From Dromaius novaehollandiae (lineage: Eukaryota > Chordata > Aves > Casuariiformes > Dromaiidae), in the NCBI RefSeq assembly GCF_036370855.1, contig NC_088132.1, positions 68,176,841 to 68,240,840 on the forward strand: a DNA stretch of 64,000 bases, written 5' to 3'. The notes under the pieces were generated by a model. The model was not told where the DNA came from, searched no databases, and saw only the letters and a list, made by a program, of their open reading frames with translations. This document shows, piece by piece, positions 1 through 13,211 of the stretch. Numbering within the stretch: the stretch's first letter is position 1; every line of letters starts with the position of its first letter. The position numbers were made by a program, and so were the translations under genes.

Positions 1-1195
1 CATGGAACACTTTTTTTTTCCCCTCCAAATTTTTGTCGTAGAGCAAACCAAACAATAAAAACCTAGGGAACTGCTGTTTGAAAGAGACCATAACAATAGT
101 TGCAGACTGTAGGCTATTCAATCACATACCCTTCGATAGATACTTTGTGGCAAGACAGATGCATCTGAAAATGATTTTGCTGTTTTATTCTGAACTCTTG
201 CTAATTTAGCATTGAACTGAAAGAATCAGGAAAAGATAAAACATTAATAACCCAATAATAACCCAATAATTAAAAACCCAATAATAACCTCCCCCAAAGT
301 ATGCTAATACAAGCATAATTTTCACATTTTATCCATGTTTTTGTATCTAGAAGTAGTAATAGCAAGCTTATCTACTATTTAATTCTAAGACAATGAAACT
401 AAGTTTATTTAAAGAAAGAATGCAATTACATGTTAAGTTTTTAAAAACAATGCTTCAAATTATTTCAAAAAGAGAAAATTGATATAAAATATTATAATGC
501 AAATTTACCACGTAAGTATTTCTGAAATGTTAAATGAACCAAAACTCTGCTAAACAATGTTGAAAGAACAAAGATGGTTCCCCAGTTCTGTGTATGCGGG
601 AAGAGAGAATGGGGAGGATGCTAAAAACCCTTGAAACCATTACCCTTCCTTCATGTTCCAAGGGGACCTCAGCCCAAACACCTTATTTCTTTTTTTAATG
701 TGAAAGGTTTGAAGTATTTCCTTAATTTTCAGTAATTATAAGAGCGGCCTTAAAACCTAAGCCATGAAACACATATTGAATTCTGTGACTCTCAAAGCTC
801 TGCAGGATTAGAACTCTTTAAGCTCCTGAAGTTTATAAATAACCGTATCTTCCAAGCATTAACAAAAAGTAAGTAGAAAACATTTTCTTTCATTTCATTA
901 TAGCTCAAAGAATAGATGGCAAAATTTCCAAAATAAAAAATAATTTAACTTAAGAATACAGCAAACTTCAGTGTCCCTATATAGCAGGTAAAACTTATTT
1001 CTGAGCAGAAGCTATTCAGATACAGTTACGGGAGAGAGTACATGCCACTACCATTTGTGCAGACAATCTCTTTTAAATTTTCCTAGGTTCCATCAAATTA
1101 CTCTATTAAGTACCATTTACACCATTCCTCACTACACAAAATCTTCTAAGTCTACCAGTGTCCAGTTATCTTTAACTCAGCTTCATAATGCATAC
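1..1195. other. CCDC152 intron sequence, no exon recognised
   Basis: AT-rich non-coding DNA left of the last visible CCDC152 exon. The only structure noted is a short degenerate tandem of an 11-base unit (AACCCAATAAT-like) at about 247-291. No splice-site-bounded open segment matching the CCDC152 C-terminus was seen. Confidence 0.6.
247..291. repeat. Short degenerate tandem repeat (11-base unit)
   Basis: Three to four imperfect copies of AACCCAATAAT, the third separated by TTAAA. Seen directly. Probably a minor slippage product in the intron. Confidence 0.6.
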
Positions 1196-1323
1196 CTCTA
1201 TCTGCAGTTTAATGATTTCATTTTGCTTCTCTTCATCTTGAGTTTTCAGCTGTCTGGTTAACTCTAATATTTCCAGTTCTTTTTTCTCTATTTGTTCTTT
1301 ATACCCCACTTCTATCAGTTCAA
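1196..1323 (-). CDS. CCDC152: CCDC152 coding exon 6 of those seen (128 bp); last one in the window
   Basis: Minus-strand acceptor TTTATTAG| at 1325-1324 and donor ATAGAG|GTATGC (GT at 1195-1194). Phase 1 in, phase 0 out (2 + 42 codons). It encodes IELIEVGYKEQIEKKELEIL followed by a Glu/Lys/Gln-rich helix ending KQNEIIKLQIE. The EKQNEIIKLQ stretch is nearly identical to the human protein. The human continuation (FDAKLARVQ...) was looked for between 1 and 1190 on the minus strand and not found, so the remaining coding exon or exons should lie beyond the left edge. Confidence 0.92.
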
Positions 1324-2093
1324 CTAATAAAGCAGCAATAACACAAAATATGATGATTAAACGATAAACAGGCTTAGATGGAAAAATAGCATTTCACAAA
1401 TATTAAGACTTTCTTGAACAGCCTTTGAGTACTTCACAAGAAAGCAATTTCAGTCAAACAAAAAACATGTTTTAAAATTACATGGAAATGACCCTGCCCC
1501 ATCACAGTAAGATGGAGTCTCTTTAATGAGGCATCGCATTCTACAAAGACTTTGTTAGCCTTTTTTTGAGTTAAGTGGATAACCAAAAACTCCTACTCTA
1601 GAAAGTTACATCAGTAATGAAAAAAAATTCATATTGGAATCAGGTTTTTCTTGTTGCAGTATTATTAAGCCCTGTTCTTCTGAGCATAGCTGGAACCCTG
1701 TAACAGAAATCTATCTCACAGTTTCAGTCAGCACTTAACTCAAAATCTCATTCCTTTGGATTTTTCTTAGGCCTATGTTCCCAGTGTTTGTTCCACCTGT
1801 TCTGGAATTTCTGATCATCCTGTACTTCTGTATTGCTACCTCGCTGCAACTGTCTACTCTTGAGCCAAGATAAAATTCAGTTGAACACTCTATCCACTTA
1901 CAGCTTTCACGTGTCTTTGTTTTGTCAGTACTACATTTGTACTTTTGTCAGTACTACCTTTGTACTTTACATAGAAAACGTTTTCCAGCTGTATGTTTCC
2001 ATTAAGAAGTTGAACTGTATCTTGTATTTTTCCTGGAATAGGTTTCAACATGGTTTACCCAGCTCCATAGCATTTAGTCTTTAGAGAACTTAC

Positions 2094-2196
2094 TTTTTTT
2101 TTTCATGTCGCAATTCAATTGCGTTATTTCTAATTTGTGGTCTTCCTCTTTGTTTTTAATTTCTGTCAAAAGCTTCTCAATCTGAAGTTTATATTC
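2094..2196 (-). CDS. CCDC152: CCDC152 coding exon 5 of those seen (103 bp), ends in a ten-A run
   Basis: Minus-strand acceptor CATCCACAG| at 2198-2197 and consensus donor |GTAAGTTC (GT at 2093-2092). Phase 0 in, phase 1 out. It encodes EYKLQIEKLLTEIKNKEEDH followed by KLEITQLNCDMKKK, matching the human EYKNNIAKL...MKIKEE...ISKLYQDM region. The last ten bases on the coding strand are all A, giving the KKK and the first base of the next codon, immediately against the splice donor. A homopolymer at this place could be prone to slippage in replication or sequencing. Confidence 0.9.
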
Positions 2197-3683
2197 CTGT
2201 GGATGTAAAAAGCTTAATAAAAAAATCTTCAGGTTTCTGTGCTTACTTAGAAAGCCTTCTGTGAACTACAACAGTTGGGTCAAAACGTACAACACTCTAT
2301 AATTCAGTATTTGTTTTTTCTGGCTCTAGTAAATTCAGAATGTCCAGTTACTACTTCCACAACCTGACTGAAGTCCACAGATGAAAAAAATTGCAGATAC
2401 AAATTGCGTTACAGCTATCAGTACTGTTAAAATAAAATTAGAAATTGCTCTTATTAGGAAAAAGGGGTGATTGGAGAGGTGATAGCCCTTTTCCCAAACC
2501 AGTGCTGTAGTTAGTTAATGACTACGGTTACACTTTCATAGATTCTGACTGAAGATTGTATAACAATGAATTGTATTTAAAATACGTAATTTTGTTACTG
2601 TTGTTTATTATATCAAGGATTCCACAATTTCTCACTGGCAGCAATGGAAATGGTAGTGGTGTTAGCAGTAGTGATGCTGGTGGCACTGATGCCTGAGGAA
2701 AGGAAGTTTGAGCACACCTATTATAAGTTTGCTCTAATACATTAAGAAATACTCCAGAATTACCAAGTAGTAACCACTGGCTGTAGTTGCCAGTGCAGAG
2801 GTACTTACTCCAAAGCTCCTGTCCTAGCCCTCTCCTGTAGGCAGTCACTGAGGCACTTGAAAAGGCAATTACTGATTGGTCGTAATAGTATATATGTCAG
2901 GTAAGTGCCTTCAGAACACTGGGAGGCTCCACCATGTATATAATCATAGTTTGTATGCCACAATTTGAGGATTAGTATTGTAGGTTTTCTCATCTTTTTG
3001 AAGGCTTTACTTATTTTATCCTCAAATTGTCAAGATAACAGCTCTATTGGTATGAGTTTAATATAAACAACTCATAATTAGTATTAATGCAGACACAGAA
3101 AATCAGTATTGAGAGTGTTCCAAATGCTATAGAGGTAACAAACATGCAATCTTAGCACAGAGCACTGACAAGACTCCTGACTAGCACTGCTGGCGTTATC
3201 TGTCTTCCAGAAAGGAGTGGAATAGATGAAAAGCAGAGATGCTAGATAGAATTTGTTACGAGTTGAGGGGCCTATCCTCTTTGTACCATTCACTCCTAAG
3301 GAAACCAGAGACAAAATTCAGAACTGTTCTTGATTCTCTAGCAGTAAAGCAGTTATCTTGAACATTATATTTGCATTTCTGGACAAATGATTAGCTTCTA
3401 GCCTATGAAGTTGAATTTAAAGCTAATATAGCTAAAAGTATGTGCAACTTAGATTGAGCCAGAGTTCTCAGCACTTAGTAGAACTGACCTCTTAGCCTTT
3501 GTAACACATTCTCATATTGATACTGGTTTGAGAACAACTGTTCTCTTTGTACACACAATAAACTCCAGGAAAAGTGCAACAATAATGTGATCTGTAGCAA
3601 AGAGTTTAAGAATATATGAACTGTTACAATAGAGAAAGAGACACCTTATTCCTCTGCCTAAAGAATGACCGTTCATGACGGAC

Positions 3684-3748
3684 CTGTTCACGAGCCTTTA
3701 ATTTCCCTTCCAAGATGTGAATACTATCCTTCAGCCTCTCATTTTCAT
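3684..3748 (-). CDS. CCDC152: CCDC152 coding exon 4 of those seen (65 bp)
   Basis: Minus-strand acceptor TTACATAG| at 3750-3749. The donor is GAACAG|GTCCGT (GT at 3683-3682), a weak match to the usual GTRAGT. The donor was chosen because it joins AREQ to EYK of the next exon, reproducing the EQEYK motif of the human protein, and because the phase then closes (2 + 21 codons). Reading on past this GT gives residues with no match to the family. Encoded segment: DENERLKDSIHILEGKLKAR, then EQ. The reading frame and homology are good; the exact donor is slightly less sure. Confidence 0.85.
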
Positions 3749-4175
3749 CTATGTAATAATAAAACATAAACTGTATGAGACACTAAAAAGTACATTTTGG
3801 CAATATTATTAATGTAAGAGTAAAAAATATTACTTCCATTTGACTTGTCTAAACTTTAAGAAACGGTTAACATTTTGAAGACTTGATGATTTTCATTTAC
3901 ACAGCTATGTAATTTTAGTTGCCATTTTCTGAACAGAAAATTAATAGCTTAATCATAGTATTTGCCTAATATTACTACTTTGATTGGTTTTTAGCCTTCT
4001 CATAAGTGTTTCAGTCAATAAAACTTAGATGCAAAGTTCTTTAGTTCAGAAATTAAGAGATTATCATAATGTCTATGGCACTTGCAAATAGGAGATGCAA
4101 CTCTTTCTTTTTAAGTACCTGCTTCCCAAAAAATGAACTCAGTGAATGCGTGTAGGCTCCTATCCAGCCTGGCTA

Positions 4176-4222
4176 TAGTGATAGTAAATATGCTATTAAT
4201 GGTAAATATGCTATTAAATGGA
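4176..4222. repeat. Two-copy direct repeat
   Basis: The unit GTAAATATGCTATTAA occurs twice within about 40 bases, each copy preceded by AT or TGG-type sequence. It is a local duplication inside a CCDC152 intron. Confidence 0.6.
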
Positions 4223-4431
4223 AAGTAGCATTGCAAAGACAGAATTTAGAAAAAGTAGATAGTGCTTTTATTATTAAAAATCATTCTGATTACTGAAAAC
4301 AGCCACATACTTCCCATTTTTAGACGTTTACTAACACTTATGCTACTGTGCCTTGAACACCAATGGGTATAAAATTAAGTATATGATATATAACTACACT
4401 GTGATATAAAGATACTTTGGTTCATGTTATG

Positions 4432-4531
4432 TATAAAAATGTAATACATGTTTATATATTATATATAATATATATATTCATTTATTTTATATATTTATAT
4501 TATTTATATATTTTTATTTTAAAATAGCAAT
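4432..4531. repeat. AT-rich simple repeat
   Basis: About 100 bases made almost wholly of A and T with TATATA runs and ATTTATAT alternation. Low-complexity DNA in a CCDC152 intron. Confidence 0.8.
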
Positions 4532-4980
4532 GAGACTTTGTCAAGTATTTACAGATAACAGCTAAATTTTAAAACATCAGCTGAGGATTAAGACTCAGAT
4601 TTAATAAAGCACTTAAACATGTAAAAACTATGTGTAAATGCTTTACTAGACCACAGTCCAAAGAACAAATAAAACCTTTTCACTTTTTGTAACATTTCCT
4701 GTGCAACACTGAATTAAAATTAAAACCCAACTATTGATTAAAAATCTCACGGAGCTAGAACTTCTTTTACTAAGTGGATTCTAAGGATAACAGCAATAGG
4801 CATTTATTAAGCACACAGACCACTAAAACATGCATAGGACTGATTTTAGATACAATTTGTTTCCTTTCTGATTGACTGCCAGTGAGCTTTCTTCTCTGAA
4901 AAAAGCATTAAATATACATTAAACTATTAAATGCCTGCTCATTCTAAATTACAGTACAGTATATATAAGAAGATTTTTAC

Positions 4981-5049
4981 CTTTCACGTTACATTGGTTT
5001 TCAACAGTTTGTGTTAGACCATTTATCACATTCTGTAGAGCAGCACATT
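4981..5049 (-). CDS. CCDC152: CCDC152 coding exon 3 of those seen (69 bp)
   Basis: Minus-strand acceptor TTTTAG| at 5051-5050 and donor GAAAG|GTAAAA (GT at 4980-4979). Phase 1 in and phase 1 out. It encodes ECAALQNVINGLTQTVENQC and ends NVK, aligning with the human KEEC-ATLHNIIKGL-QTIE segment. The length of exactly 23 codons keeps the frame. It is separated from the previous exon by an 11.8-kb intron full of old repeats, so it would be easy to miss by ORF length alone. Confidence 0.9.
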
Positions 5050-5051
5050 CT

Positions 5052-8000
5052 AAAAGAAATGATAATCCAGTATTTTTGAATAATTTGTTCACTAATTTCA
5101 TTTTGGAATTCATTATAACTATCAAAAACAAATAAATACCATGTTTAAGTTTTTTTTTTAAACTGTAATAAAGAATGTAACAGAATAACATACTTTTTTA
5201 TAACAGAAGTTTAAATACCCATCTTCTTGGTCTTCTAAGAATATTCAATATTTTGAATAGTAGGAACAATGTACTCCTTTGCCAACTGTAAAAATAACTG
5301 AAATTCTTCCTTCAAGAATCTCTGCACAAGTATGATCAGCTATGTCTTTTTTTTCTAAGACACTCTCCTTATTTCATTTATCATACAACTTTGGAGAAGG
5401 CCATTTTTTGCAAGAATGACTTATGGACTACCGTATATTGATTCAAACCTCACTTCTATAATTCAGCTTAAAGATCCCTAGTCTTTTATTAAGAGACCAC
5501 AAGACTTTAGAAAAAAATAAAGAACCTATATGGTGTGTTGTCCTAAGACTGTACATATAAAACAAAAATCATTTAAGTTACTTCATATTTGAGATTTAGC
5601 TTATTTAACAATGTTATTATCCCAAGCCTCTCCTTTTGCAGATATACTTCAGGTAAGACAATAGTATGCAAGAGAAAAGGCTGCTGAACATTTTGTTAAT
5701 GGCTATATAAACAGGAAATGTTTGGCATGTATAGGCATTAGTATAGTTTATTTTAAAGATTCAGTGAACATGGTGTATAGTATAGCGACCTGAAAAATCT
5801 AACAAGCCAGATATTACTAGATGGACTTGGGAGTTTCCAGACAGTGTATCAAAGCGCTCTGTAAATCTGCACTAAATTCGGCAAATTACGACGGAAGGAA
5901 GATTGCAGCACTGGGGTCTTTGCTGTACAACACTGTCTACAACTCAATGTTTTAGTAAAGGAAATTTAAAAGCAGCAGATATTACTTTTCTACATTAAAT
6001 GAGGATTGCCCACAGCAATGTTTTAGTCGTTCAAGGTTGCTGGAAATATCAGTGATGAAGACACATTTTCAGTGGCTGGATATTAACTTGCTTTCTTTCA
6101 GAAAGTGCTAAACATTTTTGTGAGTAGCTGTAAAATTAGAATACTCTGATCCTGCATGTGACCTATGACATAATGCATTAATTAGTTAATTACAATAAAA
6201 ATTGATTAAAAATTGATCAATCTGATTTAACTCATCTAAAACCATATAACAATGCAGAAAAAAACCCTGAGCTTTAGTAACATGACGTTTCAGCTATCAG
6301 GCTTTGTATTTTGATGTCTGCAAGCAACATCAACAAAACCTGCTTTAGCAACTTCCTCTGAAAATATGCTTTTTTTTCAAGAAACAATTACTATAAGGCT
6401 GAATATTACCATAAGCTATACATGTATTTTTTCCGTAAGGATTCGCTAAAGTATGTATGCATATTTCAGAACTATTACGTTAGGGATAGATCTAATGTTC
6501 AACTTCTTAACATTTGTGCAATTTACTAGATTCTTTCCTACTTTTAATACAGCAAGGAAAACATTTTCCTTTTGTATATCCATTTGTATATCTTGCAGAA
6601 GCTGGCTAAATACTGATTTTGTTAAGGCTGTTGCAAATTAGTTTCAGTTTTACATATAATGACTATTATGAATTGGTAGAAAAGTATATAAATACATGAA
6701 AATTAATAGTTATTTTAAACAATAACCTTATAATAATTGAATTGCCTACATAAAGGTAGTAAAAATGAATGTTAAGAAAAAATCCATTACGGGCTATGAG
6801 AAATGGCATTTCCCTAAAACATCCTTTGTCATTACTTTTCAGGTGGCCATTCACATGATGGAAGGACGAACATCATCTCTATCTTATTTATTCTTCAGAA
6901 TAGGAACTTTTAAGCTGTCAATGGAGGAGGCCTGGCCTATATCAAGTATCTGCCTTTGACTTTCCCTCCAAAAATCTGCCCAAACTCAGCCAAGCTGTAG
7001 ACTTCGGAAAATCTCAGTTTCTACATGCTCCCTAGAGACTTTTTACAACCAGCTACTAAACTGTCAAGACTCAAACCAACACTCCAAAAACTGAACACAA
7101 CTTCTCCTATAATTTCTCTTCCTGACAGGTAGATGTTGCTCTGTAATTAGAGCTGATGTCAGACTCTACATACTTTAACTCAGGTGTTTCTTCTGCTGGC
7201 AATTAAAGGTGCTTGATAATAATGAAGAAAAAGACAGAGATTGAGAAAGACATAGTGCCAGAAACTGAGGCAAGGATTGGAGGGGTAGGGCAGAACAGAG
7301 CTACATACTACAGAGGGGACAGGTACTAGAAGTGAGAGCCAAGCAGCAACCAATGGGGAAATTAAATGCTGCAAGGAGAGACTGGCAGGAGGAGCAAAAA
7401 GGATGGTAAGAGTAAGATGGCAGATAGAAATCCACCCAGGTGAGGTGGAACAACAGGAAACCTAGGGAAGGATAAAGGCAGGATGTAAGAAACCAGGCTT
7501 TAGGAATGTCAGTGCAACCCTACTGATGAACCATGCTGATACCTGGTGGAATTTCTGTATTTCTGGTTGTTTTATTAAAAACAGACACCACATACAAAAA
7601 TCCATATAAACGGAATATGAAGATTGCAAGTCAAACTTCCAAAAATTTGGATATGATAGAATTAAGATTGCTCAAAATCTTAATTTGTCTTGAATACATG
7701 CATAATCATACACAATTCTTCCCCAGAATGAACCAGATGAAGAGAATGGGGAGGGATAAAGATTGTGATCTGGGAATAAATCAGTACCATCGTCATTTCA
7801 ATTACAGAAAGTCAGAATCTTACTTTGAGTGAGACAGGATGCCGTAGGACAGAGAAGGCTTTGACACCACAGCGCAAGAGATTCTACCTCTGCCTGCCTC
7901 AAACAAATTCTTTGTGGTACTGCTAGGCTGCTTAAACCAACAGTAATCAGCCTTTCATGCTTGCAGGCCACCCTAAATGTCAGGAGATGGTGTCAGTGTG

Positions 8001-11000
8001 CCACTGTCCATATTCTGTGCCACTAAGTGTCCTGCAAGCCACTGTGAATATCTAATATATTACATCCTTGCAGGCATATTAAGACCAGAGTAAGCATCCC
8101 TGATCACTTATTCCTCATTTTATTGATACTCACCTTGAGATCTGAGCTTCCAGGTACTGAAAATGTGTAACTACTAATCAAGAAGTGTGCCAAACCTTGA
8201 AGAATTAGACCTTTCATGTCTCAAAGTGGACATCTACAACTGAGGGCCTTTTTTGATATGCATATGTCGGTATGAATCCATCTGTAAAACTGAAATAATA
8301 TAAGATCTGCTTTTCATTAAATAGTATTTATATGCCTTATGTTCATTGTAACCTCATCAGTAAAGTTACAAATCATTCAAAGACTGGGGACACTAAAATT
8401 GAGGTTGCCTGCTCTTAAAACCTTCCTTTTTATTTCTGAAACACCACACCATTTCTAAAATGGCTTTTAATTTCTAAAATAAATGAAGTACACTAAATAA
8501 CAATTTCTCATCCCCTAACACCAAAGCTCTATTGAAAAGAGTAAGTAGGTCATATAATTAAAGACTACATCACAAATAAGGCAGTAAAGAAGAGGAACTA
8601 AGAAGCCAGACCCAAGATTAAGTTTTCCAATCAATTTTTTTGATCTTTAATCTGTTCTTCCATCAAGCCTGCTTTTCATGCATCTGAATTTGTCAGCCTG
8701 CCACATTCTCCTGTTCCATGCTTCCAAAGAGGCAGTAGAGGGAGCACTTACAGCACAGAAACATTACCTGCCCTCAGTTTCTATACTGCGAACCACACTA
8801 GCTCGAAAGAATTTGCAGAAAAATCCTGCTCAAAAGCTGAAGCTCCAAGTTACCACATCCAGTACACAGACAATGTTAATTATGCGGAGACAAATCTTAA
8901 TTTACAATAGAGATAATTCTTGGGATTGAAAATTTAGGCAAATAGGAAAGGTTTTCCATGAACCCCTCCCCCCCAAAGAAAACGCCTAGAAATACTATCT
9001 CTCTGCTCTAAAACATGAAGAAGCAAGAGCTTCTCCAAAAAAAAACTTTAAGATGTTCTATCAATTTTTTTTTTCTACTCTGGTTTGGAAAAAACACTGA
9101 CATGTTTGTGTTGAAGTGTAAACTACATGCATTCAGTGTAAGACAGACACCTGGTACAGAAATTTGCACTGTAAACAGTTTGACAGAGATTTAATCAACT
9201 GAAAACCTGTTAATCTTTACCACAGGCAGCAGTAGTAGCTCTCCCTGTAATTTAAAGAACTTAATGGCTCACTCTATTAAGCCACCAAAGAATGATTCTT
9301 CCTTATTATCACTTCTACTAATAATCACCATGCATTCAATAGTGCATTATTTGGGTGCCTTACAGATTTATTCTCCTGTAGGTTTGTCTGTGCTGGAAGA
9401 GATTTCGCATTTCCATCCATGGTTAGAAGCTAAATCAAGACTGCTTTCTTAAAATGTGATTCTTCCAGTTTACAGTGTTTGTACTGACTAGTTCTACTAC
9501 AAATTTTCTATCCTTTCAGAATATACAGATATCAATTCAAATGCTTGAAACATAGGCAGAAATTGGAAATGCATCTGGGTAAACATGGAAATAGCAGCTA
9601 GTCTTACAGTGAACCACAGCCATTTTAAATACAAGCCATTTCAGACAAAACATATCCAGTCCCAAGAATATTTCCTTATTTTTATTATCTTTAAAGGATA
9701 TAACTTGACAAACTTCTTATGTCATTACAGTTCTGCGACTGTACAATTTGCTGGGAACCCATAGTGAGTTTTGCTTGCCTACATGAAGGAAGAAAAAGCA
9801 AAATTGTGCTAAATTGTTGCACCTTTGCTAGATCACATGGCATTAGCATGTTAGGAATTGTGAGTGGTTCCTCCTCTGTAAGTACGCCCTACATGCAGAA
9901 AGACTGAACAGCCTAATTGATCTTTTTCCATGTTTACTGTTTATAACTTAGTGCAGTTTCTTTCATCTACATTTACACTTGAAGCTACTGGCTTTTTTAA
10001 TAGGGCAAATTACATCAATCATTTTTAAAATATATTCAACACACTAAGTCAATGTCCTCTACAAATATGTGATCCTGAAGATACTATGAAAATGTTACAT
10101 TCAGTATGTCTGTCCTATCTTGGCTATTTAGAAGCACCATCTACTGCTACAGAGTAACTCCCACAAGAAATATTTCAAGAAAGTGAAGTAATTAGCTATT
10201 AGTGAACATATTCTAACAAACCGTTAATTCAGTAAAAATAGAGCCATAAATTGTTCTGTGGGTAATTCGATTGCTTTCTTTTCAAAGATTACAGCAGACA
10301 CAAGAGTGCACTGCAACAGGAGAGTCCACTTAGTCACCACAAAAGTTCAGAGACAGGGGGGAAAAAAAAAAGAATGTCAGACTTTTGTCTGTCTTATGTG
10401 GATCTGCAGTGATTTTTCATCAAACTAAAATGTTCAGCAAAGAATGTATTAGGATAAAACAAGGCTTATCCATGACCTTTCAGAATACACTTACCCAGCC
10501 TTCTCACCTTTTTTACTTTAGTTTTGTTTAAAAGGTATCACTCTGCTCTCTCTCTTCAGTTTTCTACAGTTTCCTTCTTCCTTTGCATTTCCTTCAGGAG
10601 TTATTCTTCTTGTATATTACCTTAAGCAGTTCTAGAGATAAACTTCAGGTAACTGAAGGGTATCAAGGAGCCCTCAAATTCTCAATGATACTTGACATAG
10701 ATTTCTTGGGGCATGAAATGCTATCCCTGTTGCTGTTTCTCCTACTAAGAGTTCTTTAGCTGAAATAAAGTCGCACCTCCTCCATACCACCACCATGAGC
10801 AGCCACGAATCCTTTAGGGTAGATAGAACAAGAACCTCACTTCCATAATGCTCTTTCTCTTTGTTCCTTTACTGTAAGCAGCATGTTTGTTAGGAATCAT
10901 ATGTGAACCATTCACCAACAGGTGCTCTCTCAGGCTTTTTCCTTAGCCGTTCTGTGAGTCTCTTTGTGGTGTACTATTAAGCCTTACATTCTAAAGCTGA

Positions 11001-12867
11001 ATTGTTTACTTACCCTATAAATACATTTGCTCTTGTTTCAAATTTGTAATATGATGAACTGAATATTAAGAATGCATGTTGTTGATCATGACGTTGGTGC
11101 AACTGTCCAAACCTAGTGATTTCGGCTGCCTTTGTACTGACGCTTCCACTGATATGCTTGAAAAATGTGACTGGGTTGGATTCTGGCAGGTGGTTTGGGA
11201 CATGAGGCTAGGAGATACCTTCCTTTCCAAGTTGGCAAGATCACTGTATAAAGCCATTTGCATAACAAGAGTCCCTAAGGATAACGTTGCCAGAAAAAGA
11301 ATGGAAGCATCAATGCTACATTTCATGCCACCCGTCTTCTCCAGTCCTGAGGATCTATTTCCCCAATCAAAGAAAAAGAGAGGTTTTTTAACCCACACTG
11401 CTTTGACTTTCAAAAATGTTTTACAAAGCAGGAATCAAACTCCTTGACACAATACTTCTAGCGTTTTGATTCTGAAAATACAGTATACTACTACAACACA
11501 ATAGATTTATTATTAAATCTGTCTTCTGAAGGGCAGATGTTGTAGGTGAATTTGATGAGGGAGCAAAGATTATCGACTTTAGAAAGAAAAAGCAAAATGC
11601 TATAGTAACATTTTATAAAAACTTATTAAACTGTAATGCCCTTATGAGCTACTTTTAACGTTACAAACGTTGGTGATGTCCAGTAACACTGTTTATCTGA
11701 AGATTCCTCTGACAGCATCTACTGCGCGTGACAGCAGTTTGCTGCCCAAGATAGTTAGTGAAACTATGCTCCGATTACAATTAAATGAGTGCAGTTCAAA
11801 AGATTACTTATATAAACACTTCGAGTATTCTGCCATATTAGAATTCTATTGGAATACTGTATTGGTACATTAGTCTAGTAAAACAGCCCTATTAACTGTC
11901 TTAATTTCTAAATACATTCTATTTCCTTGGTATCTCTCATTTACCTTCTACTTCCTTATCACCAACCAAGTGGCTTTCAGAATCACCTGTTGGATACACC
12001 ATATTGTTCTAACTTTCTGCTTTTCCCTTTTTTTCCTCTATTGCTATTAACAGCTCTGCAATCTCTCTTACTTCTTAGACCAGAATCCTTGCTTTCCAAC
12101 AGTTCTGCCTCCCTATCCATGCTCTTAATAATTTGCACAACTACTATGAATTAAATATTATTGAGATCTGTTCTTTCCTGACTAACCCCCCTGCTAAAAC
12201 TCTGGTTCCTATTTCATGCTGATTGCTCCGGTATTTCTACTTGGCCCTCTGCCTTCCACATTTTTTTTCCCCATCATGTGTTTCAAAACAGCTCCAGAGA
12301 TCATTCTCCTCAGTTATGATATCAACATAACTATCTCCTCAAATCACTTTGCTCTTATCTCATAGAACTGAGGCACTACTTTCCATTTAAAAAGCCCAAA
12401 TCTCCCATCTGACTTCCATCTGTTTTTAGCCCATTCTGCTTCCACACTCCTTTCTGCAATCTTCCCAGCTGCTCTGACTTCCTGCCTTCTCTTTCACATT
12501 TGCTGCTCTCCTTTCTTCCCCATTGGTTTTATGCTAGAAATAATTTCTTCTTTTTGTCCACCTTTTCCTTTCCCTCTTCGAAATCTATTTTGTACAAAAC
12601 CCCTCTTTCTTGTTGTTTTCATCAATAATAAAACATCTTGATCTGTTTCTGACCAACTGTCCTGTATTGTGTTTTGTGCTTGACTGAAAAACAAATGGTC
12701 AGTCCAGATTTCCAGCCAGTTCACTACCCCATTTCATAATACCCAGTAGTAGATGCTTCAAGAAAGAGTAAAAAAACCTGCACAAACACTACCCTTAAAA
12801 TATCCTCTCAGCTTCCAATAACCACAAGTAAGGAAGACCTGAGTGAGAGGTACTGTCTTTGTGTTTA
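5052..12867. other. Left part of the large CCDC152 intron, no gene recognised
   Basis: Non-coding, AT-rich. Open frames of 60-120 codons occur by chance on both strands, for example overlapping plus and minus frames at about 11066-11447. None has a recognisable family, splice structure or consistent composition. A local repeated motif (CTTGCAGGC / CCTGCAAGCC with CACTGT) recurs at about 7960-8075. The stretch 11890-12720 is pyrimidine-rich on the plus strand. Confidence 0.6.
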
Positions 12868-13211
12868 ACAAACTTGATAAAATTTTCTTCCATGAATCTG
12901 TTTCATCTTTTTGGACTCGTCTATACTTTTGATATCCACAAACTCCTGTGGCAATTGATTCAAAAACTTCATTTTATAACGTGTGGAAAAAGTTCCTCCT
13001 TTTGTTTGCTTTAAAGAAGACTATCCACCAACAAGTCTGATTTCCATCTATTTATTTTATTACAATGAACAGTGAATAATCATTCCCTAGTCACTTTCTC
13101 TATACCATTCATAATTTTACAGCTACCAGTAATAAGCCAACTCTGCTGTTTCTGTTTAGGCTGAAAAATACCAGCCAACCTAAGTCAGATGTTCCCTAAT
13201 TGTTACCATAC
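12868..13211 (-). mobile_element. Ancient CR1/L3-type LINE fossil, 3' part
   Basis: The plus strand reads like the reverse complement of the 3' region of old sauropsid CR1/L3 LINEs. Landmarks are TCCATGAATCTGTTTCATC, ACTCCTGTGGCAATTG and TTCCTCCTTTTGTTTGCTTT, in the order known for that family. The element is therefore on the minus strand. It is decayed and has no open frame. Its continuation is the separate block at 14540-15010; the DNA between was inserted later. Confidence 0.7.

Noticed and set aside
11066-11447. Overlapping plus and minus frames of 123 and 115 codons
   Set aside because: Both strands are open over the same bases, neither resembles a known family, and there are no splice or promoter signals. 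Chance or a decayed repeat.
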